A DNA stretch of 64,000 nt from Corynebacterium renale (GTDB lineage Bacteria > Actinomycetota > Actinomycetes > Mycobacteriales > Mycobacteriaceae), in the NCBI RefSeq assembly GCF_002563965.1, contig NZ_PDJF01000001.1:2284928-2348927 (forward strand). The letters run 5' to 3'. Within the stretch, counting starts at the first letter, position 1, and each line of letters starts with the position of its first letter. The position numbers were made by a program, and so were the translations under genes. Positions 18,774 through 27,460 of the stretch are shown in pieces. Under the pieces are notes generated by a model that saw only the letters and a list, made by a program, of their open reading frames with translations, ran no database searches and was not told where the DNA came from.

Positions 18774-19007
18774 TGATGGTCATCGTGCTAGCTGGTCGCC
18801 GGTTAGCCCAGTCGTTGGGTGACCCCACGGGACTCACCCGCTACCTCCGGCCACCATAACCGAAAACCGAAAACCAAACGCACGTACTGTTGCCCCCGAA
18901 AGTCTGCAACCTGCACCAATAGCGTAAGTTCACCCCCTTTCAGGGGGTTGCGATGTGTTCCCTCACTTCCTATGCGACGTCGCCCCTCAGAGACAGTTGT
19001 TGACGTG
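18774..19007. other. gapB upstream / intergenic region
   Basis: No gene seen. It holds a hairpin GGGTGA/TCACCC (18817-18822 with 18834-18839) with an inner CCCC-ACG-GG element, a short ACCGAAA direct repeat near 18858-18872, and a CCCCC-TTTCA-GGGGG hairpin near 18935-18949. It is probably the gapB leader and promoter. No function is assigned to the structures. Confidence 0.4.
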
Positions 19008-19037
19008 TTGACAAATTATGTTTGAATTTTCTAGTAT
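19008..19037 (+). promoter_or_regulatory. Promoter of doxX, leaderless start
   Basis: Consensus TTGACA (19008-19013), 18-bp spacer, TAGTAT (19032-19037). The ATG is only 6 nt after the -10 and no Shine-Dalgarno exists, so the transcript should start at or next to the ATG. Confidence 0.8.
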
Positions 19038-19043
19038 CTCCCC

Positions 19044-19460
19044 ATGCTGATTTTCAAAGACATCACCGCGCTCGTCGCCCGCCTCCTGACCGGCACCGTC
19101 CTCATCGCACACGGCTGGCAGAAGTTCAACGAGTGGACCATCGCCGGCACCACCCAAGCCTTCGAGGGCATGGGCGTCCCGCTGCCCAGCCTGTCCGCTC
19201 CCCTGGCTGCGGTCATCGAGCTCGTGGGCGGCATCCTCATCCTCGTCGGCCTAGGAACCCGCTGGGTGGGTGTGATCGTTGCGGCACTCATGGCCGGCGC
19301 CGCGATTATCGCGCACGTCCCGAACGGCATCTTCGTCGACGCCGGAGGCTGGGAACTCGTCGGCATGATCGCCGCAGCAGGCCTCGCCCTGGCAGCCTCT
19401 GGCGCAGGCCGAGTAAGCGTGGATCACCTCATCGCTTCTCGACGCACCCCCGCCGCCTAA
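19044..19460 (+). CDS. DoxX family membrane protein
   Basis: A 138-residue inner-membrane protein with four hydrophobic helices. The family signature is the first helix plus loop (LLTGTVLIAHGWQKFNEW). DoxX-like proteins are linked to redox and oxidative-stress complexes in mycobacteria, but the reaction is not defined. It appears to be leaderless and monocistronic, ending at a strong terminator (19476-19503). Confidence 0.88.
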   Translation: MLIFKDITALVARLLTGTVLIAHGWQKFNEWTIAGTTQAFEGMGVPLPSLSAPLAAVIELVGGILILVGLGTRWVGVIVAALMAGAAIIAHVPNGIFVDAGGWELVGMIAAAGLALAASGAGRVSVDHLIASRRTPAA

Positions 19461-19475
19461 ACCCCCACATATACA

Positions 19476-19503
19476 AAAAGCGCCGGTTCTCACCGGCGCT
19501 TTT
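19476..19503. terminator. Terminator after doxX, probably bidirectional
   Basis: 12-bp stem (19476-19487 with 19492-19503) with A run before and T run after; lies between convergent genes. Confidence 0.85.
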
Positions 19504-19514
19504 CCTATTTCTTA

Positions 19515-20060
19515 TTACTTCTGCAGCTGGGTAACAGCCCGTTCGAGTTCGCCCAGCACATTCTCCAGCTCCTCGCCGCGGCGATCATTCGGGGTAAGGC
19601 CTTCTTCCCCAAATTCGGTGAAGAGGTTCAGTTCGATCTGGTTACGCAGGGCGAACATCTGGAAGTTCGCCACGATCGTGCGCCAGTGCTCGACTGCACG
19701 CAGGCCGTTGGACGCACCATAGCCGACGAAAGCCACAGGCTTGCCAGCCCATTCGCCGCCAAGGGAGTCGAAGGCGTTCTTGAAAGCGCCCGGCACGGAG
19801 TGGTTGTACTCGGGCGTGATGAAGACGTAGGCATCGCAGGCGTCAACAGCATCGGACCACGCCTGGACCTGGGCATTGTCGTACTGCTTGTTTGCCGCAC
19901 CAGGGATGACTGGGGATTCCAGCAGGGGGACGTTGAATTCCTTGAGGTCGAGGAGCTCGTAATCCGCCTCGCGGCCCGCTGCGCCGTCCATGACCCACTG
20001 CGCTACTGCTGCACCCGCGCGGCCTTCACGGATGGAACCCAAAATGACACCGATCTTCAT
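19515..20060 (-). CDS. NADPH-dependent FMN reductase
   Basis: Flavodoxin-fold reductase of 181 residues, likely reducing FMN or quinones with NAD(P)H. The FMN phosphate loop GSIREGRAG is at residues 9-17 and the flavin-ring loop ITPEYNHSVPGAFKNAFD is near 75-92. ATG 20060 has AAGGAG about 6 nt upstream; a longer in-frame extension towards prfC has no coding character. Physiological acceptor unknown. Confidence 0.88.
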   Translation of the reverse strand: MKIGVILGSIREGRAGAAVAQWVMDGAAGREADYELLDLKEFNVPLLESPVIPGAANKQYDNAQVQAWSDAVDACDAYVFITPEYNHSVPGAFKNAFDSLGGEWAGKPVAFVGYGASNGLRAVEHWRTIVANFQMFALRNQIELNLFTEFGEEGLTPNDRRGEELENVLGELERAVTQLQK

Positions 20061-20178
20061 ATCTACTCCTTGAAGTTTCAAACTGATTCCATGGATTGTA
20101 CACCCGTCAACTACATGCGCAAGGGGTGCAAGCGGTCGGTGTTTCGTCGATAAGCAACAGCGACTACCCTTATCCCCT

Positions 20179-21810
20179 ATGACTACCCTTTCCGAGGCTT
20201 CCCGCCGCCGCACGTTCGCCGTTATCGCCCACCCTGACGCCGGTAAATCCACGCTCACGGAGGCTTTGGCGCTGCACGCGCACATGATCACCGAGGCCGG
20301 CGCGGTCCACGGAAAGGGCAACCGCAAGTCCACCGTCTCCGACTGGATGGAGATGGAAAAAGACCGCGGCATTTCCATCGCGTCCTCCGCCCTGCAGTTC
20401 GAATACGCCCCCGACGGGCATGAGGGCGAACCGTACATGATCAACTTGGTCGACACCCCAGGTCACGCCGACTTCTCCGAGGACACCTACCGCGTGCTCA
20501 TGGCCGTCGACGCCGCCGTCATGCTTATCAACGCCTCCAAGGGCCTCGAACCGCAAACCCTGCAACTTTTCCGAGTCTGCAAGTCACGCGGGCTGCCTAT
20601 TATTACGGTGATTAACAAGTGGGACCGCGTCGGACGCGAACCTCTTGAGCTAGTCGACGAGATCGTCTCCGAAATCGGCCTACAACCCACCCCACTCTTC
20701 TGGCCCGTGGGCGAAGCCGGCGACTTCCGCGGCTTGGCGCGCGTCACTTCGGACGGTGAAGTCGACCACTACGTGCACTTCGTACGCACCGCCGGCGGCG
20801 CCTCCATCGCCCCCGAAGAGCACTACTCCCCCGACGAGGCCGCCGCCCGCGAAGGCGAAGCCTGGGACACCGCAGTCGAGGAAGCAGAACTCCTGGCCGC
20901 CGACGGCGCAGTCCACGACCAGGAACTCTTCGAAGCCTGCGAAACCTCCCCGCTCATCTTCGCCTCCGCGATGCTCAACTTCGGCGTCCACCAAATCCTG
21001 GACACCCTCTGCGCGTTGGCCCCCGCCCCACAGGGCCGCGCCGCCGACCCACACGCTGTGGAAGCCTCACCCGTGGCCATGGATTCCTTCCGTTCCCTTG
21101 ACGACGCCTTCTCCGGCGTAGTCTTCAAAGTGCAAGCCGGCATGGACAAAAAACACCGCGACACCTTGGCATTCATGCGCGTAGTATCCGGCGAATTCGA
21201 CCGCGGCATGCAAGTCACCCACGCCCAGTCAGGCCGCGGTTTCTCCACCAAATACGCACTGACCGTCTTCGGCCGCACCCGCGACACAGTCGAAACCGCC
21301 TTCCCCGGAGACATCATCGGCCTCGTCAACGCCGGAGCCCTAGCCCCCGGCGACACCATCTTCGACGGCCGCCCCATCCAATACCCGCCCATGCCCCAGT
21401 TCGCCCCCGAACATTTCCGCACCCTGCGTGCAAAATCCCTGGGCAAGTACAAGCAGTTCCGCAAAGCCCTGGAGCAGCTCGACGCCGAAGGCGTGGTCCA
21501 GATCCTGCGCAACGACGCCCGCGGCGACGCCGCCCCAGTCATGGCAGCCGTCGGCCCAATGCAGTTCGAAGTCATGCAAGCCCGCATGGAAAACGAATAC
21601 AACGTGGAAACCGTCGCCGAGCCAATCCCATACTCCGTGGCCCGCCGCACCGACGCCGAATCCGCGCCCGAACTCAACCGCCAGCGTGGCGTCGAGGTCT
21701 TCGAACGCACCGACGGCGAACTCATCGCACTATTCGGCGACAAGTGGAAGTTGGCGTTTATTGAGCGGGAACTCCCGGATCTAACCCTCGAACCGCTGGT
21801 CGCCGACTAA
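20179..21810 (+). CDS. prfC: Peptide chain release factor 3
   Basis: Translational GTPase of 543 residues that removes RF1/RF2 from the ribosome after termination. GTPase motifs: G1 AHPDAGKSTLTE near residue 18, G2 around KDRGISIASSALQF, G3 DTPGHADFSEDTYR near 95 and G4 NKWDR near 150. Domains 2 and 3 follow (GVVFKVQAGMDKKHRDTLAF). No Shine-Dalgarno is visible and TACCCT lies about 9 nt before the ATG, so a leaderless start is likely. The stop overlaps the next ATG by one base. Confidence 0.96.
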   Translation: MTTLSEASRRRTFAVIAHPDAGKSTLTEALALHAHMITEAGAVHGKGNRKSTVSDWMEMEKDRGISIASSALQFEYAPDGHEGEPYMINLVDTPGHADFSEDTYRVLMAVDAAVMLINASKGLEPQTLQLFRVCKSRGLPIITVINKWDRVGREPLELVDEIVSEIGLQPTPLFWPVGEAGDFRGLARVTSDGEVDHYVHFVRTAGGASIAPEEHYSPDEAAAREGEAWDTAVEEAELLAADGAVHDQELFEACETSPLIFASAMLNFGVHQILDTLCALAPAPQGRAADPHAVEASPVAMDSFRSLDDAFSGVVFKVQAGMDKKHRDTLAFMRVVSGEFDRGMQVTHAQSGRGFSTKYALTVFGRTRDTVETAFPGDIIGLVNAGALAPGDTIFDGRPIQYPPMPQFAPEHFRTLRAKSLGKYKQFRKALEQLDAEGVVQILRNDARGDAAPVMAAVGPMQFEVMQARMENEYNVETVAEPIPYSVARRTDAESAPELNRQRGVEVFERTDGELIALFGDKWKLAFIERELPDLTLEPLVAD

Positions 21811-22199
21811 TGGGCCTCCAAGACTGGGTGCGCGGCCTACGCGCCCCGCGAATCATGGCGGTGCCCGACTCCGTGCAGGAGCTGCAGGTGTCTCGGCTGG
21901 ACACTTTTAATGTAGAGGGGATGCTGGGGATTGGTTTGGCTGTGTCCGACGTGCCTGAGCTGTTAAGGGCTGTCAGTTTGGCAGGGTCTGGACCTTCGGT
22001 GCGGCTGGTGTGCGCTGGTGCGCGACCCGTCACCTTCGTATTTTCGCGAGATTCCAGGCAAGTCCCAGCCTTGGATCCCAATGAGGGATGGCTAGTACCT
22101 GTTACCGCTGGGAATGCTGAGTTGATTGCTGGCCGGGTGACAGTTGAGGCTGATTCTTGGGAGATCCCGGAACTGGGGATTGGGATAGTTGTTGAGTAG
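21810..22199 (+). CDS. Hypothetical protein, 129 aa, coupled to prfC
   Basis: I do not recognise this family. It starts at the last base of the prfC stop codon (TAATG), so it is translationally coupled to RF3. There is no signal peptide or membrane segment. The composition is mixed beta/alpha with repeated hydrophobic-glycine turns (VEGMLGIGLAVSDVPELLRA, ELGIGIVVE at the end), which suggests a small globular cytoplasmic protein. Confidence 0.65.
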   Translation: MGLQDWVRGLRAPRIMAVPDSVQELQVSRLDTFNVEGMLGIGLAVSDVPELLRAVSLAGSGPSVRLVCAGARPVTFVFSRDSRQVPALDPNEGWLVPVTAGNAELIAGRVTVEADSWEIPELGIGIVVE

Positions 22200-22239
22200 A
22201 TGCAAAGTCGGCGAGGTCGGCGGCAGGGGTGGGGCGGCA

Positions 22240-22316
22240 GAAATCGAACATTTGACAGCCAGTTTGGGCTAATCCTGTCTGAATAAAATTAATCTGGCTG
22301 TCAAATGTTCGATTTC
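22240..22316. repeat. Perfect 23-bp inverted repeat, 31-nt spacer
   Basis: GAAATCGAACATTTGACAGC plus CAG (22240-22262) is matched exactly by its reverse complement at 22294-22316. The spacer is AT-rich. It lies immediately 3' of the AbiEi-like gene (22322) and just past the prfC operon. It could be a convergent terminator, but there are no flanking T runs and the stem is unusually long. Confidence 0.7.
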
Positions 22317-22321
22317 CAGAC

Positions 22322-23242
22322 TTAGCAGAATCCCACCGTCTTAAATATCCACATATGCCACTTCCACGGTGGCACCCATACGCGCCGAGCGGCCTTCCCT
22401 TCGAGCTTTTTCAAAGTGTCGGCAACCAAATCCAAGCAAGCATCGAGTTCTTCGTCAATACACTTTGCCGTGAATTGGAGGACTACATACCCCTCGTAGG
22501 CGGCGTAGTTCATCTTCCACACTTCCCGAATGTAGGAATTCTGCCCTTCTACTGTGTCCAGTTCACTGTGGAACTGATATGCACCAATCTCAATGAGAAG
22601 ACCTTTGAAACGCTTACTCTGAAAATCCCAAAAGTAAGGCCCCACCAGCACATTTTGCTCAAATTCAAATCCTCGACCTTTCAGGGCTTTGTAAAATCGC
22701 TTTTCCAGTTGACTGTCAGCACCTATCGAAGCCGTGTGTAACAACTCCCGGAGTTGCGTCGGAATAGTCCCCATACTGCTCAAATCCTGTTCGAGCTTCT
22801 GCTTCCCAGTTTTCTTTCCATAGGCAGTCTCGAGAAAGTTCACGACCTCTGCCTCACTTATCTCGTTCCGCAGGTCCCACGCTGTAAGAACTGGCGTTGC
22901 CATTCTGATGCCGTTGACAATGGAAACTACATGGTTTCTATGCGAAGTAACGACAAAATGCTCAGCCACACGGTTGGTTTGCGGCCGTGGACTGCGAAAA
23001 TACACGGGCAGCGTTAATGGTTGACGTAAATACATTTGATAAGCGCTCCGTCCACTGAGGATCCAATTTGGGTGGGTTTGGAACAGGGCCATTGCTACAT
23101 CTGTAGCCTTTAAGGAACCTTCGACGTAGACTCCGTGATCAATTTTTGTGATTTCCCCCTTCTGAAGCTTGGTGCGCAATTTATGACGCCCAATCCCCAA
23201 GTGCGCACATATTTCTGCTGCGGTGTAAGTCTCAACCATCAT
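22322..23242 (-). CDS. AbiEi-like winged-helix protein fused to a DUF559/Vsr-like nuclease domain
   Basis: A 306-residue protein. The N terminus (about 1-50) is a winged helix of the type-IV antitoxin AbiEi kind (YTAAEICAHLGIGRHKLRTK, then DHGVYVEG). The middle resembles the AbiEi C-terminal region. The last third (about 175-275) has a PD-(D/E)xK-like pattern: ADSQLEKRFYKAL, WDFQS (Asp 206) and LLIEIGAYQFHSE (Glu 218), as in DUF559. G+C is clearly lower than in the neighbours, suggesting acquisition. A TATAAT -10 (minus strand, about 23263-23268) lies upstream. ATG 23242 or 23239 could be the start. No AbiEii toxin gene is adjacent. The fold of the last domain is inference. Confidence 0.65.
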   Translation of the reverse strand: MMVETYTAAEICAHLGIGRHKLRTKLQKGEITKIDHGVYVEGSLKATDVAMALFQTHPNWILSGRSAYQMYLRQPLTLPVYFRSPRPQTNRVAEHFVVTSHRNHVVSIVNGIRMATPVLTAWDLRNEISEAEVVNFLETAYGKKTGKQKLEQDLSSMGTIPTQLRELLHTASIGADSQLEKRFYKALKGRGFEFEQNVLVGPYFWDFQSKRFKGLLIEIGAYQFHSELDTVEGQNSYIREVWKMNYAAYEGYVVLQFTAKCIDEELDACLDLVADTLKKLEGKAARRVWVPPWKWHMWIFKTVGFC

Positions 23243-23305
23243 TCCCCCGAAAGTTTTGGCCCATTATACAGTCACCCTCACATTGGGGGACGTATCCCAA
23301 CCCAC

Positions 23306-23334
23306 TTCACAAATGTACTGTGAGCCAGTACACT
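23306..23334 (+). promoter_or_regulatory. pxpA promoter
   Basis: TTCACA (23306-23311), 17-bp spacer, TACACT (23329-23334). The spacer and -10 contain a second palindrome GTACTG-TGAGC-CAGTAC (23315-23331). The expected start falls on the ATTGTTCAACAAT operator just downstream. Confidence 0.65.
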
Positions 23335-23339
23335 CTGGG

Positions 23340-23352
23340 ATTGTTCAACAAT
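23340..23352. promoter_or_regulatory. Predicted GntR operator, copy 1
   Basis: ATTGTTCAACAAT, a 13-bp palindrome around a central C, at the expected transcription start of pxpA. The identical 13-mer occurs at 30232-30244 upstream of the NRAMP/DUF1445 operon. A FadR-type regulator gene lies between the two operons. Confidence 0.75.
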
Positions 23353-23366
23353 CTGGAGGTGAACTC

Positions 23367-24131
23367 ATGTCCACAAGCCCACACATCGACCTCAACGCCG
23401 ACCTTGGGGAAAGCACCGCGGGCAACCCTGTCGCCGACGACGCCGCCATGATGGAGCTGGTCACCAGCGCGAATGTGGCCTGCGGCTTCCATGCCGGCGA
23501 TCCGCACCACATCGCGAAGACCCTGCGTCAAGCCAAAGAGCACAACATCACGGTCGGCGCCCATCCTGGGTACAACGACAAGGCAGCGTTTGGTCGTCGG
23601 TACATTGCTTATAACCCAGCAGAACTCGCCGATGAGGTGCTGTATCAGATCGGGGCGCTAGATGCTCTGGCGCGCGCGGCTGGCACGAAGGTGTCGTACG
23701 TCAAGCCGCACGGCGCGATGTATAACGCGATCGTCCACGACCATGACCAGGCTAAAGCGGTCATCGAGGGCATCAAGGCGTTTGGTGACCTCCCCGTCAT
23801 GCTTCTCCCCGGCGCGGTCGCGATCGATTACGCCGAGGCTGCAGGGCTGACCGTGATCCGCGAGGCTTTCGCCGACCGCGGCTACCTCCCCGACGGCACT
23901 CTAGTTCCACGCAGCCAGGAGGGTGCTGTGCTTCACGACGCCCACCAGGTGGCAGACCGCGTCCTCCAAGTTGCCCGCGACGGTTCCGTCACGGCTATCG
24001 ACGGCACCGTCCTGAAAGTGAACGCCGATTCCATCTGTGTGCACGGCGATTCACCGGGAGCTGTGGAGATGACGCGTCAGATTGTGCGCGACCTCGACGC
24101 TGCTGGAGTGGTCAGGAAGGCTATCGTATGA
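23367..24131 (+). CDS. pxpA: 5-oxoprolinase subunit A (LamB/YcsF family)
   Basis: Subunit of the bacterial ATP-dependent 5-oxoprolinase PxpABC, which hydrolyses pyroglutamate to glutamate. The 254-residue protein carries the family signatures IDLNADLGES at the N terminus, NVACGFHAGDPHH near 35, GAHPGYNDKAAFGRR near 60 and YVKPHGAMYN near 110. The ATG at 23367 follows TGGAGGTGA. It overlaps pxpBC by 4 nt (ATGA). First gene of a four-gene operon ending with its GntR regulator. Confidence 0.92.
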   Translation: MSTSPHIDLNADLGESTAGNPVADDAAMMELVTSANVACGFHAGDPHHIAKTLRQAKEHNITVGAHPGYNDKAAFGRRYIAYNPAELADEVLYQIGALDALARAAGTKVSYVKPHGAMYNAIVHDHDQAKAVIEGIKAFGDLPVMLLPGAVAIDYAEAAGLTVIREAFADRGYLPDGTLVPRSQEGAVLHDAHQVADRVLQVARDGSVTAIDGTVLKVNADSICVHGDSPGAVEMTRQIVRDLDAAGVVRKAIV

Positions 24132-25714
24132 CGCCTACTATTCACGCGGCGGGTTCGCGGGCGTTGCTCGTGGACCTGCCAGATCTGAACACGGTGCTGC
24201 GCTGGCACGCAGCTCTTACTGCTGAACCGCTGCCCGGTCAAAGGGATTGCGTGGCGGCTGCTACGACGTTGCTCATCACGTTGGATTCGGAAATCGCCAC
24301 GGTGTTGGCCGCCCAGACTTTGACTAGCTTCAACCCGCCAGAACAGGCGCAGGCGCAGGCGAAGGAAATCGTAGTTCCGGTCGTGTACGACGGCGCTGAC
24401 TTGGATGAGGCGGCGGAGTTGGTGGGGTGGAGCGTCGATAAGCTGATTGAATGGCACACGGCCACCATGTGGAAGGGCGCGTTCGGCGGGTTTGCCCCTG
24501 GATTTACTTACTGCGTTCCGGTGGAGGGTGCGGGCCTTGACATGCCGCGGAAGTCTAGCCCGCGGACGGAGGTTCCGCAGGGTGCGGTAGGTTTGGCCGG
24601 TAATTTTTCGGCTGTCTACCCGCGGACCTCGCCGGGCGGTTGGCAACTCCTGGGCACTACCGCGTTGCCGATGTGGGATTCGCAGGCCACTCCCCCGGCG
24701 GCGATTCAGCCTGGCGATACGGTGCGCTACGAGGCGGTGCGGGAGCATATCGAGGTCTCGGCGCACCAGGCCACAGCACGCAGCCGTGTCCCGCGCCGCC
24801 CGGTAGTCACAGTCACCGACGCCGGCCTCCAAACTCTCATTGAGGATGGTGGGCGGCATGGCAGCGGAAACCTCGGTGTGACCACCTCCGGATTCGCCGA
24901 CCGCGCCTCTGCCCACGCCGCGAACCGGGTCCTGGGCAACCAGCCGAACGCCGCGGTCTTGGAGAACATCGGGGGCCTCACGCTAGAGGCGCTGACCGAT
25001 TGCGTCATCGCCGTGACCGGGGCGCAGGCACCCGTCACTATCGACGGCAAGCAGATCGACTTGTGTGCGCCGAAACTGTTCACGCGCGGATCCACGCTGG
25101 TCATCGGCGATGCAACCGTGGGTACGCGGAACTACGTGGCGCTCCGTGGCGGGGTTATCGTCGCCGAAGAACTCGGATCCGCCTCCACAGACGTGCTCTC
25201 TGGGCTGGGGCCAGCGCCAATCAAAGCCGGCGACCAGCTCACAGTCCCAACGCAGATCATGGGAACCGTTACCGACCCCCAGCCGAACCCGCTTCGTGTT
25301 ACGGACAACAATGGCACCACTGAAGGTACCCTGCGTGTCATTGCGGGGCCGCGGGATGGGTGGATTGACTGTGGCGTCGAGAAGCTTCTAGGGCAGACCT
25401 GGACCGTGACCGCACAATCCAACCGTGTGGGTGTGCGCCTGGATCCCACCGAAGAACTCTTAGAACGCAGCGCTGAAGCTGATGGCCAGGAGCTTGCCAG
25501 CGAAGGCATGGTCGCCGGGTCCATCCAGGTACCACCCAACGGCCACCCGGTACTTTTCCTGCGCGACCACGCCGTTACTGGCGGATATCCGGTGGTCGCG
25601 ACAGTCGTCCACGAGGATTTAGACATCGCCGCGCAGCTGCCCCCTGGCTCGCAAATCCGGTTCGTAGGAGCCGCATCCCCCTTGAACCGAACCAGCCCGA
25701 CACCACAGAAATAG
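24128..25714 (+). CDS. pxpBC: Fused 5-oxoprolinase subunits B and C (KipI-KipA)
   Basis: A 528-residue fusion. Residues 1 to about 215 match PxpB/KipI (FGGFAPGFTYCVPVEG, RTEVPQGAVGLAG, TSPGGWQLLG); about 225-528 match PxpC/KipA (VTDAGLQTLIEDGGRHG, GVTTSGFADRASAHAANR). This pair is homologous to the carboxyltransferase part of urea carboxylase, which matters here because the next gene encodes biotin carboxylase plus carrier. Fusion of B and C is a known alternative to separate genes. Translationally coupled to pxpA. Confidence 0.9.
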   Translation: MTPTIHAAGSRALLVDLPDLNTVLRWHAALTAEPLPGQRDCVAAATTLLITLDSEIATVLAAQTLTSFNPPEQAQAQAKEIVVPVVYDGADLDEAAELVGWSVDKLIEWHTATMWKGAFGGFAPGFTYCVPVEGAGLDMPRKSSPRTEVPQGAVGLAGNFSAVYPRTSPGGWQLLGTTALPMWDSQATPPAAIQPGDTVRYEAVREHIEVSAHQATARSRVPRRPVVTVTDAGLQTLIEDGGRHGSGNLGVTTSGFADRASAHAANRVLGNQPNAAVLENIGGLTLEALTDCVIAVTGAQAPVTIDGKQIDLCAPKLFTRGSTLVIGDATVGTRNYVALRGGVIVAEELGSASTDVLSGLGPAPIKAGDQLTVPTQIMGTVTDPQPNPLRVTDNNGTTEGTLRVIAGPRDGWIDCGVEKLLGQTWTVTAQSNRVGVRLDPTEELLERSAEADGQELASEGMVAGSIQVPPNGHPVLFLRDHAVTGGYPVVATVVHEDLDIAAQLPPGSQIRFVGAASPLNRTSPTPQK

Positions 25715-25723
25715 AGGAAAGCC

Positions 25724-27457
25724 ATGACACTACACGCAGTACTTATTGCCAACCGTGGTGAAATCGCCGTGCGCGTCGCCCGGGCCGCCCGCGACCTGGG
25801 AATCCGTTCGATTGCCGTCTACTCTGAGGCCGACGCCGGTGCCCTCCACACCCTGATTGCCGACGAAGCCTACGCCCTCCCGGGCACCACCAGCGCAGAA
25901 ACCTACATGAACGTTCCGGCCCTGCTGGATATCGCAGCCCGCGCGGGTGCCGATTGCGTCCACCCCGGATACGGCTTCCTCTCCGAAAACGCGGACTTTG
26001 CCCGCGCAGTCCAAGACGCCGGCCTGACCTGGATTGGCCCCAGCCCCGAAACCATCGAACTGCTCGGCGACAAAATCGCTGCCCGCGCACTGGCCACCGA
26101 GGTGGGCGCGCCACTTGCGCCAGGCACCTCTGAACCGATCGATGACTGGCAGGAAGCCCGCGCCTTCGCGAGGGAATACGGCATGCCCATTGCCATCAAG
26201 GCAGCGTTTGGCGGCGGTGGCCGTGGCCTGAAGGTAGTCCACGACATCGACGATATTGAGGACGCCTTCCTGTCCGCTGGCCGCGAAGCCCAAGAAGCGT
26301 TCGGGCGCGCCGAATGTTACGTGGAAAAATTCCTGACCAAACCACGCCACGTCGAAGCCCAGGTGCTCGCGGATACGCACGGGAACGTGGTTGTGGTGGG
26401 CACGCGTGATTGCTCCACGCAGCGTCGCTTCCAGAAACTTGTCGAGGAAGCTCCGGCTCCATTCCTCACCGACGAGCAACGTCGCAGCATCATCGAAGGT
26501 GCACGCGCAGTGTGCAAGGCCGGCAACTACACCTCCGCGGGCACGGTAGAATTCATCGTTTCTGAGGACGGCACCGTCTCCTTCCTGGAGGTCAATACCC
26601 GAGTGCAGGTCGAGCACCCCGTCACTGAGGCCGTGACCGGGGTAGACATCGTCGCCGAGCAGTTCCGCATTGCCGACGGCCAGGAGCTGCGTTATGCCAC
26701 AGACCCAGAAGCCAACGGGCACGCCTTCGAATTCCGCATCAACGCCGAGGACGTGGCCAACGGATTCGCACCGTGCCCCGGCACCATCACCCTTTTTGAC
26801 CCACCGACGGGACCGGGCATCCGCGTGGACTCCGGCGTACGCACCGGCTCCACTATCCCGCCGTACTACGACTCACTCATGGCGAAACTCGTGGTCTGGG
26901 GGCCAAACCGTGAGGTTGCCTTGTCCCGCGCCCGGGCAGCGCTGCGCGAATTCACCATCGAAGGTGTGCGTTCCGTCCTGCCGTTCCACCGCGACATCGT
27001 GGAGCACCCGGCGCTGATCAGTGAACCACTAACCGTGTACACCGATTGGGTGGATAAAGAATTTATCCCTAATTACACCAGCTCGCCGGAAAAGATCGAG
27101 GGCATCTACGACCTGCGCCGCAGCGTAGTCATCGAAATCGACGGCAAACTCCACGAACTGCGCCTGCCCGCGGACGTGCTCACCGCGGCTCCTGCTGACA
27201 GCAAGGTCGCCACAGAGGCGCCCGCTCCGGGCTTGACTAACGACGATGGCCACCCCGTCACCGCACGCTTCGCCGGAACAGTTGTCGCGTGGAAGGCCAG
27301 CCACGGCCAGAAGGTAGAACGTGGCCAAGCAATCGCCACGGTCGAGGCGATGAAGATGGAAACCACGGTTACCGCTGCGGTAAGCGGTACCTTGCAGATT
27401 GAGGTCCAGGAGGGTGAGCGCTTCGACAACAATGCGGTGTTAGGCGTTATTGTATAG
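25724..27457 (+). CDS. Biotin carboxylase / biotin carboxyl carrier protein (AccBC-like)
   Basis: A 577-residue protein. Residues 1 to about 450 are biotin carboxylase (LIANRGEIAVRVARAARDLG, HPGYGFLSENADFARA, ATP-grasp AAFGGGGRGLKVV, EVNTRVQVEHPVTE). The last 70 or so residues are a biotinyl domain with the lysine in EAMKMET. No separate carboxyltransferase beta subunit is nearby; the only carboxyltransferase-like partner is the KipI-KipA fusion upstream. It is therefore more likely a dedicated enzyme of this operon than the housekeeping AccBC. Nine bases after pxpBC, three bases before the regulator gene. Confidence 0.88.
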   Translation: MTLHAVLIANRGEIAVRVARAARDLGIRSIAVYSEADAGALHTLIADEAYALPGTTSAETYMNVPALLDIAARAGADCVHPGYGFLSENADFARAVQDAGLTWIGPSPETIELLGDKIAARALATEVGAPLAPGTSEPIDDWQEARAFAREYGMPIAIKAAFGGGGRGLKVVHDIDDIEDAFLSAGREAQEAFGRAECYVEKFLTKPRHVEAQVLADTHGNVVVVGTRDCSTQRRFQKLVEEAPAPFLTDEQRRSIIEGARAVCKAGNYTSAGTVEFIVSEDGTVSFLEVNTRVQVEHPVTEAVTGVDIVAEQFRIADGQELRYATDPEANGHAFEFRINAEDVANGFAPCPGTITLFDPPTGPGIRVDSGVRTGSTIPPYYDSLMAKLVVWGPNREVALSRARAALREFTIEGVRSVLPFHRDIVEHPALISEPLTVYTDWVDKEFIPNYTSSPEKIEGIYDLRRSVVIEIDGKLHELRLPADVLTAAPADSKVATEAPAPGLTNDDGHPVTARFAGTVVAWKASHGQKVERGQAIATVEAMKMETTVTAAVSGTLQIEVQEGERFDNNAVLGVIV

Positions 27458-27460
27458 CGC

